DNA of 64,000 bases from Chengkuizengella sp. SCS-71B (lineage in GTDB: Bacteria; Bacillota; Bacilli; Paenibacillales; KCTC-33759). Made by a program: the position numbers and the translations under genes. Below are positions 8,811 through 18,238 of the stretch, in pieces. The notes under the pieces were generated by a model. It made no database searches and was not told the DNA's origin. It was given only the letters and a program-made list of their open reading frames with translations. The DNA is taken from positions 1,240,001 to 1,304,000 of the forward strand of contig NZ_JAZHSH010000001.1 in the NCBI RefSeq assembly GCF_040100845.1, given 5' to 3'. Each line of letters starts with the position of its first letter. Position 1 is the stretch's first letter.

Positions 8811-8864
8811 CTTCATGCTCCTAGTTGTTCTTATATTTTTTATCATGATTGTGAGCTTATTGTC

Positions 8865-9995
8865 TTAACCTATAGGCAATTCAATATGTATGGAGAAGTT
8901 TTCACCAGGAGCAACAGTAACATGAAAATTTCCTCCTAACCCCTCTACTCTCTCTTTCATATTGTTCAATCCAAATCCCATGTGTATCATAGCCGGTACG
9001 GCTCCAAAATTAGTTAACGCCAACTGAATAACTTGACCCTTTTCTTTAATCAATAGTGTAAATCTTTTACTATTTGCATGCTTTAAGCCATTCGTAAATC
9101 CTTCTTGAATGGCATTATACAACACTCTTTCTTGTATCGGCAGCAAAGGGGTTTCAATCTGTATTATATATTCTATTTCAACGAAGCAGTGTTTCATTGT
9201 ATTATGAACAAATAATTCAATGGAAGATATAAAGCCTAGAGGGTGGTGCCCATCCTTTAACATATTTATAGAGGTACGCAAGTCAGCAAGTCCCTTTTTT
9301 ACTTGTTTTCTCGCTGTATCTAATTTTTCCAACGATAAATTTGGATCTTTATCTTTGAGCATTTTGCTTGCTTCTAATTCAATTAAAGCAACGGTCAACG
9401 TATGCCCAACGGTATCATGTATTTCACCAGCGATACGATTGCGCTCTTCCACTAAAATCATCTCTTCCAGTTCCTTATTTTTCATTTCTAACTCCTGCAT
9501 CAGTTTCTTTAGTGCAGCAGCATTCATAATTTGGCTTTTAGCTAGATAAACAAAGGATAGGATTATACTGTAAACAAGCACAGAATTAATAATGAAATAC
9601 AAAATATCCATTGAGCTTGTATACGATTGTTTTTCTATTTCCATCCCTACATACATCACAAATGTGACAAAAGAATACGGTAATGTGAAATGATATGGAT
9701 ACTTAATAATTAAATCGGCGACTAGAATAAAAAACAATCCTTGCGATATGTTCGTATGATCAACATAACTAATTAAGAGTAAAGGAAGGATTTCCATGCT
9801 TGCAACAATATAACTCCATTTGTTTTTTTCAAACTTAGAGTATATCATCGTCCGCAAACTTGTTATTGTAAGTGATGCAGCAATAGCAAAGAGAATATAC
9901 AGTTGATTAGCAGGATTTTTTAAATAGATAATCAATAGAAGCAGAATAAATATGATTCCAAGTGTATACGATTGTATTTTGCTGTGAAAACGCAT
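8865..9995 (-). CDS. sensor histidine kinase, NarL-type partner (HisKA_3/HATPase_c)
   Basis: A 376-residue membrane kinase. About five or six hydrophobic segments fill residues 10-155 with no large extracellular domain, as in DesK-like intramembrane sensors. A coiled linker (160-185) leads to the H-box EERNRIAGEIHDTVGH with phospho-acceptor His193, and the C-terminal ATPase has GFGLNNMKERVEGLGG. It is first in a two-gene operon with the regulator at 8172-8810. The signal is unknown; the lack of an external domain suggests sensing of membrane state. Confidence 0.9.
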   Translation of the reverse strand: MRFHSKIQSYTLGIIFILLLLIIYLKNPANQLYILFAIAASLTITSLRTMIYSKFEKNKWSYIVASMEILPLLLISYVDHTNISQGLFFILVADLIIKYPYHFTLPYSFVTFVMYVGMEIEKQSYTSSMDILYFIINSVLVYSIILSFVYLAKSQIMNAAALKKLMQELEMKNKELEEMILVEERNRIAGEIHDTVGHTLTVALIELEASKMLKDKDPNLSLEKLDTARKQVKKGLADLRTSINMLKDGHHPLGFISSIELFVHNTMKHCFVEIEYIIQIETPLLPIQERVLYNAIQEGFTNGLKHANSKRFTLLIKEKGQVIQLALTNFGAVPAMIHMGFGLNNMKERVEGLGGNFHVTVAPGENFSIHIELPIG

Positions 9996-10116
9996 TGTCC
10001 ACCTTCTTTCATTGATCCATTTCCAATCCTAGCTAGGGATCACCTTCTATTTCTCCACTAGAAGGAGTAAAACCTCTTATTCTATCGGTACGATTTTACT
10101 TCCTTTTTTTAAAAAA

Positions 10117-10155
10117 TATGACTTAAATTATGACCACAGTCAGTTATCATATGAC
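10117..10155. promoter_or_regulatory. three TATGAC repeats in the divergent kinase/hydrolase control region
   Basis: TATGAC occurs at 10117, 10129 and 10150, all in one direction, spaced 12 and 21 bp (about one and two helical turns). The middle copy also forms TGAC-CACA-GTCA at 10131-10142. The region lies between the two-component operon and the divergent hydrolase gene, so it is a candidate site for the response regulator. This is inference from spacing only. Confidence 0.35.
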
Positions 10156-10206
10156 CTATTTTAATTTTACACTGTTTCCATCCAATAGAAATGGGAGGCA
10201 ATCAAA

Positions 10207-11808
10207 ATGAAAGATAAAATATGGATCATTGGTTTATCTATAATTTTTATGATCTTGATGATCTTTAGTGTATTTGTGATTTTCCTGAATAAGTCAAGTG
10301 ATGATTCAATTCCCACCATTCCGCAAACCGCTAAAGCAGGGGATCTCATTTATAAAAAAAAGTTGACTTATTCATACGGAAAAAATGAATATGATGCAGA
10401 GTATGGCATACTTATCGTACCTGAAAATCGCTCGAAGCTGGATTCAAAATTAATAGGTATACCAGTCGTTAAAATAAATGCGGTAAACGAGTCATCATTA
10501 GCACCTATATTTATTTTAGAAGGAGGACCAGGAAACTCAAATATGCAGTTACAAGGCCCCGAAGAGCTGCTATTATCACATGACATGGTACTTGTTGGAT
10601 ATCGAGGAATGGATGGTAGTACAAATTTAAGGAGCAAGAAGCTGGAAAATGCATTAAGAGCAGACGATTTGCTGTCTGAAGAGGGACTTTCACAAATCGA
10701 AAATATTACAAAAGAAGTAATTCGAGATTACCAAGCTCAAGGCATAGATTTATCTGGATATACCCCTTTCGAAGTTGTACATGATTTGGATGCAGCTAGA
10801 CGCGCATTGGGATACGATAAGATCAATCTGTACAGTGTCAGCTATGGCACAAGACTCGCACAATATTACGATAAATATTTTTCGGAACATATTCAATATG
10901 CTGCGTTGTTAGGTATCAATCCACCTGGTGCTTTCATGTGGGAACCTGATGTGATGGATTCGGTTCTTGAGCAATATGAAACACTTTGGAAATCTGAAAC
11001 TAGTCATTATAAAACAGACAAAAGTCTAATACAAATGATGGATACCGCTTTTGATGACGCCCCAGACCGATGGCTTTTTTTTAACATTAATAAAGATAAA
11101 ATTCGTGTCGCTTCCTTCTTTTTATTGATGGAGACAGAAACTTCTCCTTATGTATTCGATGCATATCAAGCCGCTGCAAACGGAGACTACAGTGGTTTCG
11201 CTGCGTTGACTTTGGCTTGTGATTGGCTCTTACCTACCGCCAGCAATTGGGGAGATATGTTAGCAAAAGGTGTGATGGATTATGATAAATCTAGAAACTA
11301 TAGAAAAATAGAAACAGATGCACACACGATTGGCTCACCGGTGTCTAAACTGCTTTTTGGTGGATTTGCCCAGTCCTGGCCAAAGTATCCCATCGCTGAG
11401 GAATTGAAGCGTGTACATCCCTCTTCCACTCGTACACTGTTGATCAATGGGAATCTAGATATGTCAACACCTGCAGTAAATGCGGAAAACGATCTCATCC
11501 CGCACCTTTCCAATGCAACCTATATTAAGCTACATCATATGGGACATACCGTAACAGAAGCACAGCCGCAAGCAATGGAAAGATTGCTTACTTCTTTTTA
11601 CCGTACTGGAATCGCTGATGATTCATTATTTGTGGAAGAAACGTTCAGCTTTCATTCCAAATTCAATTTTACTACGATTGTCAAAACGATTGTTTTCGTA
11701 CTATTCTGTATTCCTATTATGATCATTATAGCTATCTACTTCATTATTAAGAAAATTAGATCCAAGCAAAACAGCATTGAACAGGAAACATTAGACAGTA
11801 AAACTTAA
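10207..11808 (+). CDS. membrane-anchored alpha/beta hydrolase (S33-like, TAP-like C-terminus)
   Basis: A 533-residue serine hydrolase. An N-terminal hydrophobic segment (about 5-28) and a second one near 485-510 followed by a basic tail suggest the catalytic part lies outside the membrane. The oxyanion region is LEGGPGNSN, the nucleophile is Ser212 in YSVSYGTR (Ser replaces the first Gly of the usual GxSxG), and the acid and base are Asp418 (GNLDMSTP) and His447 (HHMGH). The order and the C-terminal part resemble tripeptidyl/prolyl aminopeptidase-like S33 enzymes. The start follows GGGAGG. It is divergent from the two-component operon and may be its target. Substrate unknown. Confidence 0.8.
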   Translation: MKDKIWIIGLSIIFMILMIFSVFVIFLNKSSDDSIPTIPQTAKAGDLIYKKKLTYSYGKNEYDAEYGILIVPENRSKLDSKLIGIPVVKINAVNESSLAPIFILEGGPGNSNMQLQGPEELLLSHDMVLVGYRGMDGSTNLRSKKLENALRADDLLSEEGLSQIENITKEVIRDYQAQGIDLSGYTPFEVVHDLDAARRALGYDKINLYSVSYGTRLAQYYDKYFSEHIQYAALLGINPPGAFMWEPDVMDSVLEQYETLWKSETSHYKTDKSLIQMMDTAFDDAPDRWLFFNINKDKIRVASFFLLMETETSPYVFDAYQAAANGDYSGFAALTLACDWLLPTASNWGDMLAKGVMDYDKSRNYRKIETDAHTIGSPVSKLLFGGFAQSWPKYPIAEELKRVHPSSTRTLLINGNLDMSTPAVNAENDLIPHLSNATYIKLHHMGHTVTEAQPQAMERLLTSFYRTGIADDSLFVEETFSFHSKFNFTTIVKTIVFVLFCIPIMIIIAIYFIIKKIRSKQNSIEQETLDSKT

Positions 11809-12094
11809 GTGATTACTTCTTAAACTCAAGCAAAATTCATATATGACCTTATCGCTAAGAATTTATTCTTGCCCTGAAAGAAAAAAAGGTTATTTTCTAA
11901 AAAATTTTTTATTCCCAAATCTAATTATAAAGACGACTCAGGACACCATATGATTTCATACTTGATAATCCCCATCAAAGAAGAATGAGTATGAATATCT
12001 AATAAACACTATCATTTAATGCTATCCTTTTTTGTAAATAAAAGTATATAATGTGAAGAGAAATCTTATTTATAGTTTAAAGGGGAAAAGAAAG

Positions 12095-14326
12095 ATGAAA
12101 AATATAAGAACAATCGGCATTGTAACACTTATGGTTGTCGCACTAGCTCTAACCTCATATTACATATTTGAAAATCAAAAAAATTCTTATGATCAAACTG
12201 TTACTTCACAGGAATCACCTGAGACAGAGATATCTGATAACCCAGATCAGAATAGTGAAGTTGAAAACCACCAAACGCTTTCTATAGAAGAAATAAAGGA
12301 TCAAACATGTTTACCAGCCCAAAAATTAACAAATAACAAAGAGGACAATCTCTTACAATTCTTAAATACACCATCAGAAAATGCAGCCTTAAGTGGAATA
12401 CAATCTATTTCAACAAATACAGCCCATGATTTTGAAGTTTATGGTTCGAAAGAGGGTACATCCTATGCATTAGATAATGAAGGAAGAGTTTTTATTTGGG
12501 GAAGCGGTATTAATATTTCCTATCCACGGTTAATGACTGAGTTTCCGAAAGTGAAAGAAATGGCTGGAGGATTTATTTTAAGTGAAGACAATGATATATG
12601 GTATTTAAATTGGGACTGGGGGTTGCGGAAACCTGTAGTACTACCTAAAATAGTAACCTCATTGTCAAACATAAAAGAAATGAAGGAAGTAAACTACAGT
12701 GATTTATATGTTTTAACAGAGAATGGCAAAGTTTTTTTAATAGAAGGAAGCTATGGGGATCCTTCTGGAGAAGAGTTTGAAATGATTGAGGTTAAAGGAT
12801 TAGAGAATATAGAACAAATCTATATTTCAAATGATTTATTGTTTGCACAGAAGAGTGATGGAACACTATGGAAAGTTTCGCAATATACAGAAGACGATAA
12901 GGATCAAACAGCTGTGCGAGTAATTATACCTGAAAAAGTAGTGAATGTTTCAGAAGGAGTAGACTATGCAAAGACATTCATTCAATTGGAATCGGGAAAT
13001 TGGGTATCATATAAACACGGGAATGATCAAAACGAAGAACCTATCATTTCTCCACTAGAGAATATGAGCGATGATTTAATAAAAATAGTACATAATAAAC
13101 ATGGCGTTATAGCTTTGAAAAAAGACGGAACGGTATGGGGTTGGGGAGATGAAAACTATAATTTAGTCCCTGATCAAAATCAAACGGTAGAAGAACCTAT
13201 ACAAATACAAGAATTACACAATATTGTAGATGTGCAAATGGGAGCACATCATGTATTAGTACTTAATGAACAAGGTGAGGTGTATTCTTGGGGCAACAAT
13301 ATGAATGGACAATTAGGTCGGTTTCCACTAACTTATGATCAATTTAGGACCATAGGTTCGTTTAATGACAATATTGAGCAAATTATACCTGTTATACCAT
13401 CTATGAATAGACCCTATAGTTTTTTCGTTTTTAATAAGGGAGAGGTTTGGGGTATAACGTCAGAGTTGGACATAGAAAGGTTCCAATTCAATTCAGAAAT
13501 TGATCACATGACTATGTTTTATTATGATTTGGCTGTGCTAACAAAGGAAGGGAATATCATTTTTAGAGACTTTAATGAGGAGTGTACTTTATTAAAGTTT
13601 AATCGACCCATTAAAAAAATAAATGGAAGTCTCTTGCAAATTGAGGAAGGGAATCTTTACAAACTGATATTGAAAGAAAATGGAAAGGGGTTTGAAATTA
13701 AAGGAGTAAATTTTGCTAAAGAATCACTGCAACATATTAATTTGCAAGACATAAAACAACTTGAAGATTTCCCAATTTTAATGATTGTTACGGAGGATGG
13801 GAAGTTATTTTATGAAAGTGAAATGCAAGGAGAGGACATGGTAATATTGAAACAACTTGAAGACATTTCTCCTATACAAGAAATTAAAACAATGGAAAGA
13901 GCGTATTTTCATTCATTTTTTGATAATGATTCATCTGAGCCTATTGGACTGGCAATTGATAAAGATAGAAATGTTTATCTTTTAGATCTTAATTTAGACA
14001 ATACAGGAAAAGGTAGAATTATTATTAAATCGAATATGCAATTGGATAAAATTGTTGATAATATTAGCTCCTTCACAGGGAGTTTATGGATTAAAGACAC
14101 AGGTGAATTTCAAGATCAATTATATCAAGAAATTAAATATGATAGTGTTGTTGAAAACCCAGAGGAGATTGTATTAGCAGAGTCTAATTATAGCTACTTT
14201 ATTGAAGGTCCAGGATTACATTATCATGTGATTGTGATGGAAAATGGTGATATGAAAATACTAGGAGATAATCCATTTTTGTTTTATAATTATACGGCAC
14301 AAATTGGAAAAGTACTTATTGAATAA
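12095..14326 (+). CDS. membrane-anchored RCC1-like beta-propeller protein
   Basis: About 743 residues. An N-terminal signal anchor (GIVTLMVVALALTSYYIF) precedes an acidic low-complexity linker, then repeats of RCC1 type in which Gly-x-hydrophobic and WGWG/WGNN/WGSG turns recur: YALDNEGRVFIWGSG, ALKKDGTVWGWGDE, VLNEQGEVYSWGNN. The repeats in the second half are more degenerate. Such propellers usually bind proteins or carbohydrate; no catalytic motif is visible. The longest frame begins with GTG at 12053, but AAGGGGAAAAG sits just before ATG 12095, which also puts the signal anchor at the true N-terminus. It is monogenic, ending in a terminator. Confidence 0.75.
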   Translation: MKNIRTIGIVTLMVVALALTSYYIFENQKNSYDQTVTSQESPETEISDNPDQNSEVENHQTLSIEEIKDQTCLPAQKLTNNKEDNLLQFLNTPSENAALSGIQSISTNTAHDFEVYGSKEGTSYALDNEGRVFIWGSGINISYPRLMTEFPKVKEMAGGFILSEDNDIWYLNWDWGLRKPVVLPKIVTSLSNIKEMKEVNYSDLYVLTENGKVFLIEGSYGDPSGEEFEMIEVKGLENIEQIYISNDLLFAQKSDGTLWKVSQYTEDDKDQTAVRVIIPEKVVNVSEGVDYAKTFIQLESGNWVSYKHGNDQNEEPIISPLENMSDDLIKIVHNKHGVIALKKDGTVWGWGDENYNLVPDQNQTVEEPIQIQELHNIVDVQMGAHHVLVLNEQGEVYSWGNNMNGQLGRFPLTYDQFRTIGSFNDNIEQIIPVIPSMNRPYSFFVFNKGEVWGITSELDIERFQFNSEIDHMTMFYYDLAVLTKEGNIIFRDFNEECTLLKFNRPIKKINGSLLQIEEGNLYKLILKENGKGFEIKGVNFAKESLQHINLQDIKQLEDFPILMIVTEDGKLFYESEMQGEDMVILKQLEDISPIQEIKTMERAYFHSFFDNDSSEPIGLAIDKDRNVYLLDLNLDNTGKGRIIIKSNMQLDKIVDNISSFTGSLWIKDTGEFQDQLYQEIKYDSVVENPEEIVLAESNYSYFIEGPGLHYHVIVMENGDMKILGDNPFLFYNYTAQIGKVLIE

Positions 14327-14360
14327 AGGTTTCGTAGTAGTTTTCATAAAATAAATATAG

Positions 14361-14401
14361 GACTGAGAGAATCTAATTTAGATAACCCTCAGTCTTTTTT
14401 T
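14361..14401 (+). terminator. terminator after the RCC1-like gene
   Basis: GACTGAG pairs with CTCAGTC around an inner ATCTAA/TTTAGAT stem, followed by seven T residues. Confidence 0.85.
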
Positions 14402-14402
14402 A

Positions 14403-14876
14403 GTACTAATAAAAAGCCCTATTTAATAGTTGAAAACCCTTTTTTACTATTTTGGTGGAAAAACATCTATACCATGTACATATCAACTACATATTATAGT
14501 ATAGGTTAGTTAGGGAGTATTTTAGTACTTTTCATTCTACTTGTTATTGTACTTAGTATTTGTATATGTGTTTAAAACATTGATAAGGCGTTTCAACTCG
14601 TTGGAATAGCCTTATTTAATAGAATAATGAAGAATAAATGATAAAAATGTCATATTATGATAAGAGAAATAGAATTAAATACCAGAAGTATTTTTGTTTT
14701 TAAATAAAGAGAAATTTTCTTGTTTTTAACCTTTGACAAAACGTTCATGAAACATTACGCTGTAAGTAAGGTAAGTAATATAATGAATACTCCATTTTCA
14801 CAATTTTTTCAATAATAACTAAAATTTTTTATTTTTGTTTGGCAAACGAGTTATAAATGAAACGGAGGAATATGGA
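14403..14876 (+). other. long intergenic region before leucine dehydrogenase
   Basis: No gene is seen in these 470 bases. A hairpin at 14583-14616 pairs ATAAGGC with GCCTTAT and TTTCAA with TTGGAA around CTCG; it is followed by TTTAAT and may be a weak terminator. A perfect -35 TTGACA lies at 14733-14738 and a perfect TATAAT at 14779-14784, but they are 40 bp apart and do not make one promoter, so the start of transcription is uncertain. Confidence 0.4.
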
Positions 14877-15944
14877 TTGGAAATCTTTAATTATATGGAG
14901 AAATTTGATTACGAGCAAGTTGTTTTCTGTCAAGATAAAGAGTCAGGTCTAAAAGCTATTATTTCAATACACGATACTACACTTGGACCAGCATTAGGTG
15001 GGTGTAGAATGTGGCCTTATGTCAAAGAAGAGGATGCTATTCTTGATGTTTTACGTTTATCAAGAGGTATGACATATAAAGCAGCTGCAGGAGGATTGAA
15101 TCTTGGAGGAGGGAAGTCCGTTATAATCGGTGATCCTAAAACGGACAAGAACCCTGATATGTTTCGTGTTTTTGGGCGATTTATAGAAAGTCTCAGTGGC
15201 AGATATATTACTGCAGAGGATGTTGGGACAACCGAAGATGATATGAATAATATACATAAAGAAACAAATCATGTGACAGGTGTTACGCTTTCATCTAGAG
15301 ACGCAGGTGGAAATCCATCTCCTTCAACGGGATACGGTGTATACCAAGGTCTAAAAGCTGCTGCAAATGAAAAGTTTGGTACAGATAATTTAGAAGGTAA
15401 AGTTATTACTGTACAAGGCTTAGGAAATGTAGCGTATGCTTTATGTAAGTATCTGCATAAAGATGGAGCAAAACTAGTTGTTACAGATATTAATCGTGAT
15501 CGTGTGAATAAAGCGGTTGAAGAATTCGATGCAAAAGCTGTAGATCCAGAGGATATTTATGGTGTGAGTTGTGATATCTTTTCTCCTAATGCGTTAGGTG
15601 CTGTTATAAATGATGAAACGATTCCACAAATAAAAGCAAAAGTGATAGCTGGAGGTGCAAATAATCAATTACAACAGGATAAACATGGAGATAGATTACA
15701 TGAAATGGGAATTCTCTATGCCCCAGATTATATTATAAATGTGGGTGGACTTATTCATGTAGCAGATGAATTAAAAGGTGAATTTAATCTTAATCGAGTG
15801 ATGAGCAAAGTAGAACATATTTATCAAAATATGCAAAAGGTAATAGAAATATCAAAACGAGATCAAATTCCTACTTATTTAGCTGCGGATCGTTTAGCTG
15901 AAGAAAGAATAGCATCAGCTGGAAAAATCAAGTTAATGAAATAG
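14877..15944 (+). CDS. leucine dehydrogenase
   Basis: NAD-dependent oxidative deamination of leucine, valine and isoleucine to branched-chain keto acids, which can feed branched fatty acid synthesis. It is a Glu/Leu/Phe/Val dehydrogenase with the substrate and catalytic region [19 protein letters not shown], the family segment ITAEDVGTT, and the dinucleotide fold motif VQGLGNVA. I chose the TTG at 14877, which has GGAGG a few bases upstream and makes the start ([14 protein letters not shown]) line up with the B. subtilis enzyme (MELFKYMEKYDYEQ); the frame remains open to a TTG at 14835. The protein is 355 residues. It stands alone rather than inside a bkd operon. Confidence 0.9.
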   Translation: MEIFNYMEKFDYEQVVFCQDKESGLKAIISIHDTTLGPALGGCRMWPYVKEEDAILDVLRLSRGMTYKAAAGGLNLGGGKSVIIGDPKTDKNPDMFRVFGRFIESLSGRYITAEDVGTTEDDMNNIHKETNHVTGVTLSSRDAGGNPSPSTGYGVYQGLKAAANEKFGTDNLEGKVITVQGLGNVAYALCKYLHKDGAKLVVTDINRDRVNKAVEEFDAKAVDPEDIYGVSCDIFSPNALGAVINDETIPQIKAKVIAGGANNQLQQDKHGDRLHEMGILYAPDYIINVGGLIHVADELKGEFNLNRVMSKVEHIYQNMQKVIEISKRDQIPTYLAADRLAEERIASAGKIKLMK

Positions 15945-15980
15945 CAGAATATTAGAAAATAGTAATCTCCTAAAAATGAA

Positions 15981-16019
15981 AAACGGTTTATCCAGTTTTA
16001 CGGGATAAATCGTTTTTTT
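15981..16019 (+). terminator. terminator after leucine dehydrogenase
   Basis: AAACGGTTTATCC pairs over 13 positions (one G-T) with GGATAAATCGTTT and runs into seven T residues. Confidence 0.9.
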
Positions 16020-16074
16020 CAATTGCATCCCCTTTTTGATTCCCGGTTCATCTTCATTTTCAGATTTTATGTTT

Positions 16075-16341
16075 CTACTTCTTAAGTGGTACATTTTTCT
16101 TATTACAATTGAGATTGTATACATGGGAATAAGAAGATGACTTACCTTTTATTCCATTTCCAACTTCATTACCACCTGCATTTAAATTTTCTTCAACGAT
16201 AAACATACCATCACCAAATTCAGTACCATTATCAGAAAAATTTTTATCAGCTTCACACATACCTCTTCCAACGTCAAATCCTTCCCTATATAATTCTTTT
16301 TTCCCTTTAAACGTATTGTTTTCAGAATCTTTTTTTCCCAC
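16075..16341 (-). CDS. small protein with three 18-residue glycine repeats
   Basis: About 88 residues, family not recognised. Three segments recur at an exact 18-residue period: GFDVGRGM, GTEFGDGM and GNEVGNGI, giving the pattern G-x-acidic-hydrophobic-G-x-G-M/I, joined by acidic, Asn-rich stretches. There is one Cys in the repeat region and one near the C-terminus; no signal peptide is seen. AAAGGGAG lies 9 bases before the GTG at 16341 (TTG at 16350 would be too close). The repeat regularity and the ribosome site make it likely to be a real gene. It faces the leucine dehydrogenase gene. It could be a structural or spore-associated protein; that is a guess. Confidence 0.55.
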   Translation of the reverse strand: MGKKDSENNTFKGKKELYREGFDVGRGMCEADKNFSDNGTEFGDGMFIVEENLNAGGNEVGNGIKGKSSSYSHVYNLNCNKKNVPLKK

Positions 16342-16557
16342 TATTGTCAACTCCCTTTAAATAATTTTTTAGTCTTAACCCTTTGACAATGGTTTCTTTT
16401 TTACTTTCATTCTAAATATGGAAAATAAATATTTAAATTATCCCCGTAGAAAGTTATATTTTATACTTGGATTTTTTGTAATAAATGTAAAAAAATATTT
16501 AATATAATGTTATAATAGAAATGTTATAAAATATTCTAATTATTGGAGGTATTTCCA

Positions 16558-17949
16558 TTGTTGACAAAAAAATGGGTAAAATCTGTCTTGGTTAGTGTAC
16601 TAGCATTATCTTTGGTTATTCCAGCTCAAGTATTAGGACATGATGAATTGGGTGATATCAATCTCGAAAAAGGAGAGAGAACGAATTTTGATGATATTAC
16701 TGCGCCTATATTAAATGGTAGTAAAAACTTGAAATTTTTACATGAAGTAGCTGCACCTGAAATGGAAATTGTTAGAGCAGATGGGTTAGAAAACTCCTAT
16801 GCAGATGTGTATGCTCACAAAGGATATGCATACGTTGGAACACATACTCGAAATGGTGGGAATGGCGGAGTAAGAGTATTTGATCTAAAAGACCCTGCTA
16901 ATCCTGTAGAAGTCTCTGTTTTTGCAAACAATGAATTTCCTTTAACATGGCAAGAAAAAGTGATAGTGAAATCAGTAAATACTCCTTATTTTCACGGTGA
17001 TCTTGCTGTAGTCTCAGTTCAGCAGTTAGATCGTACACACCCAGATTCAAAAGGCGGGTTTTTATTATACGATGTAACTAATCCGGTTGAACCTCAAAAG
17101 TTAGGTTTTTGGGAAGTTGCAAAAAATACGAGAGGAACGCATGAATTATATTTGACCATGCAGGGGAATCGGGCCCTTGTATTAGCAGCAAGTCCATATA
17201 CAGACTACTATACACATGGTGAACAACGTGATTTTCAAATTGTAGATGTTAGTGATCCAACTAATCCTGAGACATTATGGCAGTTTGATCCTAGAATACT
17301 TCCTGAAGTTGATGAATCATTTGACGGTTATTATTGGGATTCACCAGATGGAAAAGTACGACCTGTATTTAATCATAGTACAATGGCTGATACCACTGGG
17401 AACTACGCATATGTCTCTATGTGGGATTTAGGGACCATTATATTCGATATTCAAGATCCTGAGAATCCTAAATACTTAGGACGTACTGAGTTTGCTTCTG
17501 ATCAGCAAGGCTCTGCTCACTCCTCCACACTTGCAAACGGGGGTACGGTATTAATTGAAACCCGTGAGGTTTATGCCCCTGTTCGTGATGGATATGAAGA
17601 AGCCTACGGATATACTCGTATTTTTGACATAAAGGATAAATCAAATCCAAAATTACTAAGTGAATTTAAAACAGATTTAACATATGATATTCCTGAAGAA
17701 AATAATGTTACTTTTGCAAAAACTGTTCATGATCCCAAGGTGAGAGGTAATACACTTTATCTCTCATATTATGCAGGAGGGGTTATATCTGTAGATATTA
17801 CGGATGTTAGTAATCCAATTGAAATTGCTCGCTATACACCAGAATCTGCTTATGTGTGGGGAGTGTTTGTGGATCAAAATTACATTCTTGCATCTGATAT
17901 GAGAAGTGGATTAAAAGTGTTACTAAAAAATAATAGTCAAAATAAATAA
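16558..17949 (+). CDS. secreted LVIVD-repeat beta-propeller protein
   Basis: About 463 residues. A signal peptide (SVLVSVLALSLVIPAQVLG, then HDELGD) is followed by LVIVD-type propeller blades: ADVYAHKGYAYVGTHT, VRVFDLKDPANPVEVS, FLLYDVTNPVEPQKLG, FQIVDVSDPTNPETLW, IIFDIQDPENPKYLG, RIFDIKDKSNPKLLS and ISVDITDVSNPIEIA. Function is unknown; such proteins are extracellular and often lie near other propeller proteins, as here. GGAGG at 16545-16549 points to TTG 16558 (8 bases) as the start; the next codon is also TTG. TATAAT hexamers at 16503 and 16511 lie upstream without a clear -35. Confidence 0.8.
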   Translation: MLTKKWVKSVLVSVLALSLVIPAQVLGHDELGDINLEKGERTNFDDITAPILNGSKNLKFLHEVAAPEMEIVRADGLENSYADVYAHKGYAYVGTHTRNGGNGGVRVFDLKDPANPVEVSVFANNEFPLTWQEKVIVKSVNTPYFHGDLAVVSVQQLDRTHPDSKGGFLLYDVTNPVEPQKLGFWEVAKNTRGTHELYLTMQGNRALVLAASPYTDYYTHGEQRDFQIVDVSDPTNPETLWQFDPRILPEVDESFDGYYWDSPDGKVRPVFNHSTMADTTGNYAYVSMWDLGTIIFDIQDPENPKYLGRTEFASDQQGSAHSSTLANGGTVLIETREVYAPVRDGYEEAYGYTRIFDIKDKSNPKLLSEFKTDLTYDIPEENNVTFAKTVHDPKVRGNTLYLSYYAGGVISVDITDVSNPIEIARYTPESAYVWGVFVDQNYILASDMRSGLKVLLKNNSQNK

Positions 17950-17953
17950 GTCT

Positions 17954-17979
17954 GTTAACAAAATTATTGTTAACTTTTT
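17954..17979 (+). terminator. first hairpin after the LVIVD gene
   Basis: GTTAACA at 17954 pairs with TGTTAAC, followed by TTTTT. Confidence 0.7.
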
Positions 17980-17982
17980 AAT

Positions 17983-18022
17983 AAGAGAGGGACTATTTTA
18001 TTTGAGGTCTCTCTCTTTTTTG
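17983..18022 (+). terminator. second terminator after the LVIVD gene
   Basis: AAGAGAGGGAC pairs with GTCTCTCTCTT (one G-T) and ends in a T-run. Two terminators in series insulate the next gene. Confidence 0.8.
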
Positions 18023-18238
18023 TATTTTAAGGATATTAATAAGAATGAAATTTTTAATTTCTACTTAGTTTCTGCACAATTTCCTGTTAAAATAACTATA
18101 TCTCTATGTGACGATTCAACAATAACGATCTTGTGAAGATATCATAAGCTTATGGTTACTTATTTACAATTTGTTTGATGGATATTAAATATGACTAAAA
18201 TGATAATGCAATGATTATTGATGGTAGGAGATGATGTC

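Noticed and set aside
18195-18222. Fur-box-like TGATAATGCAATGATTATTGA before the lipoprotein gene
   Set aside because: The second half does not match the Fur consensus when aligned; only the first seven bases fit.
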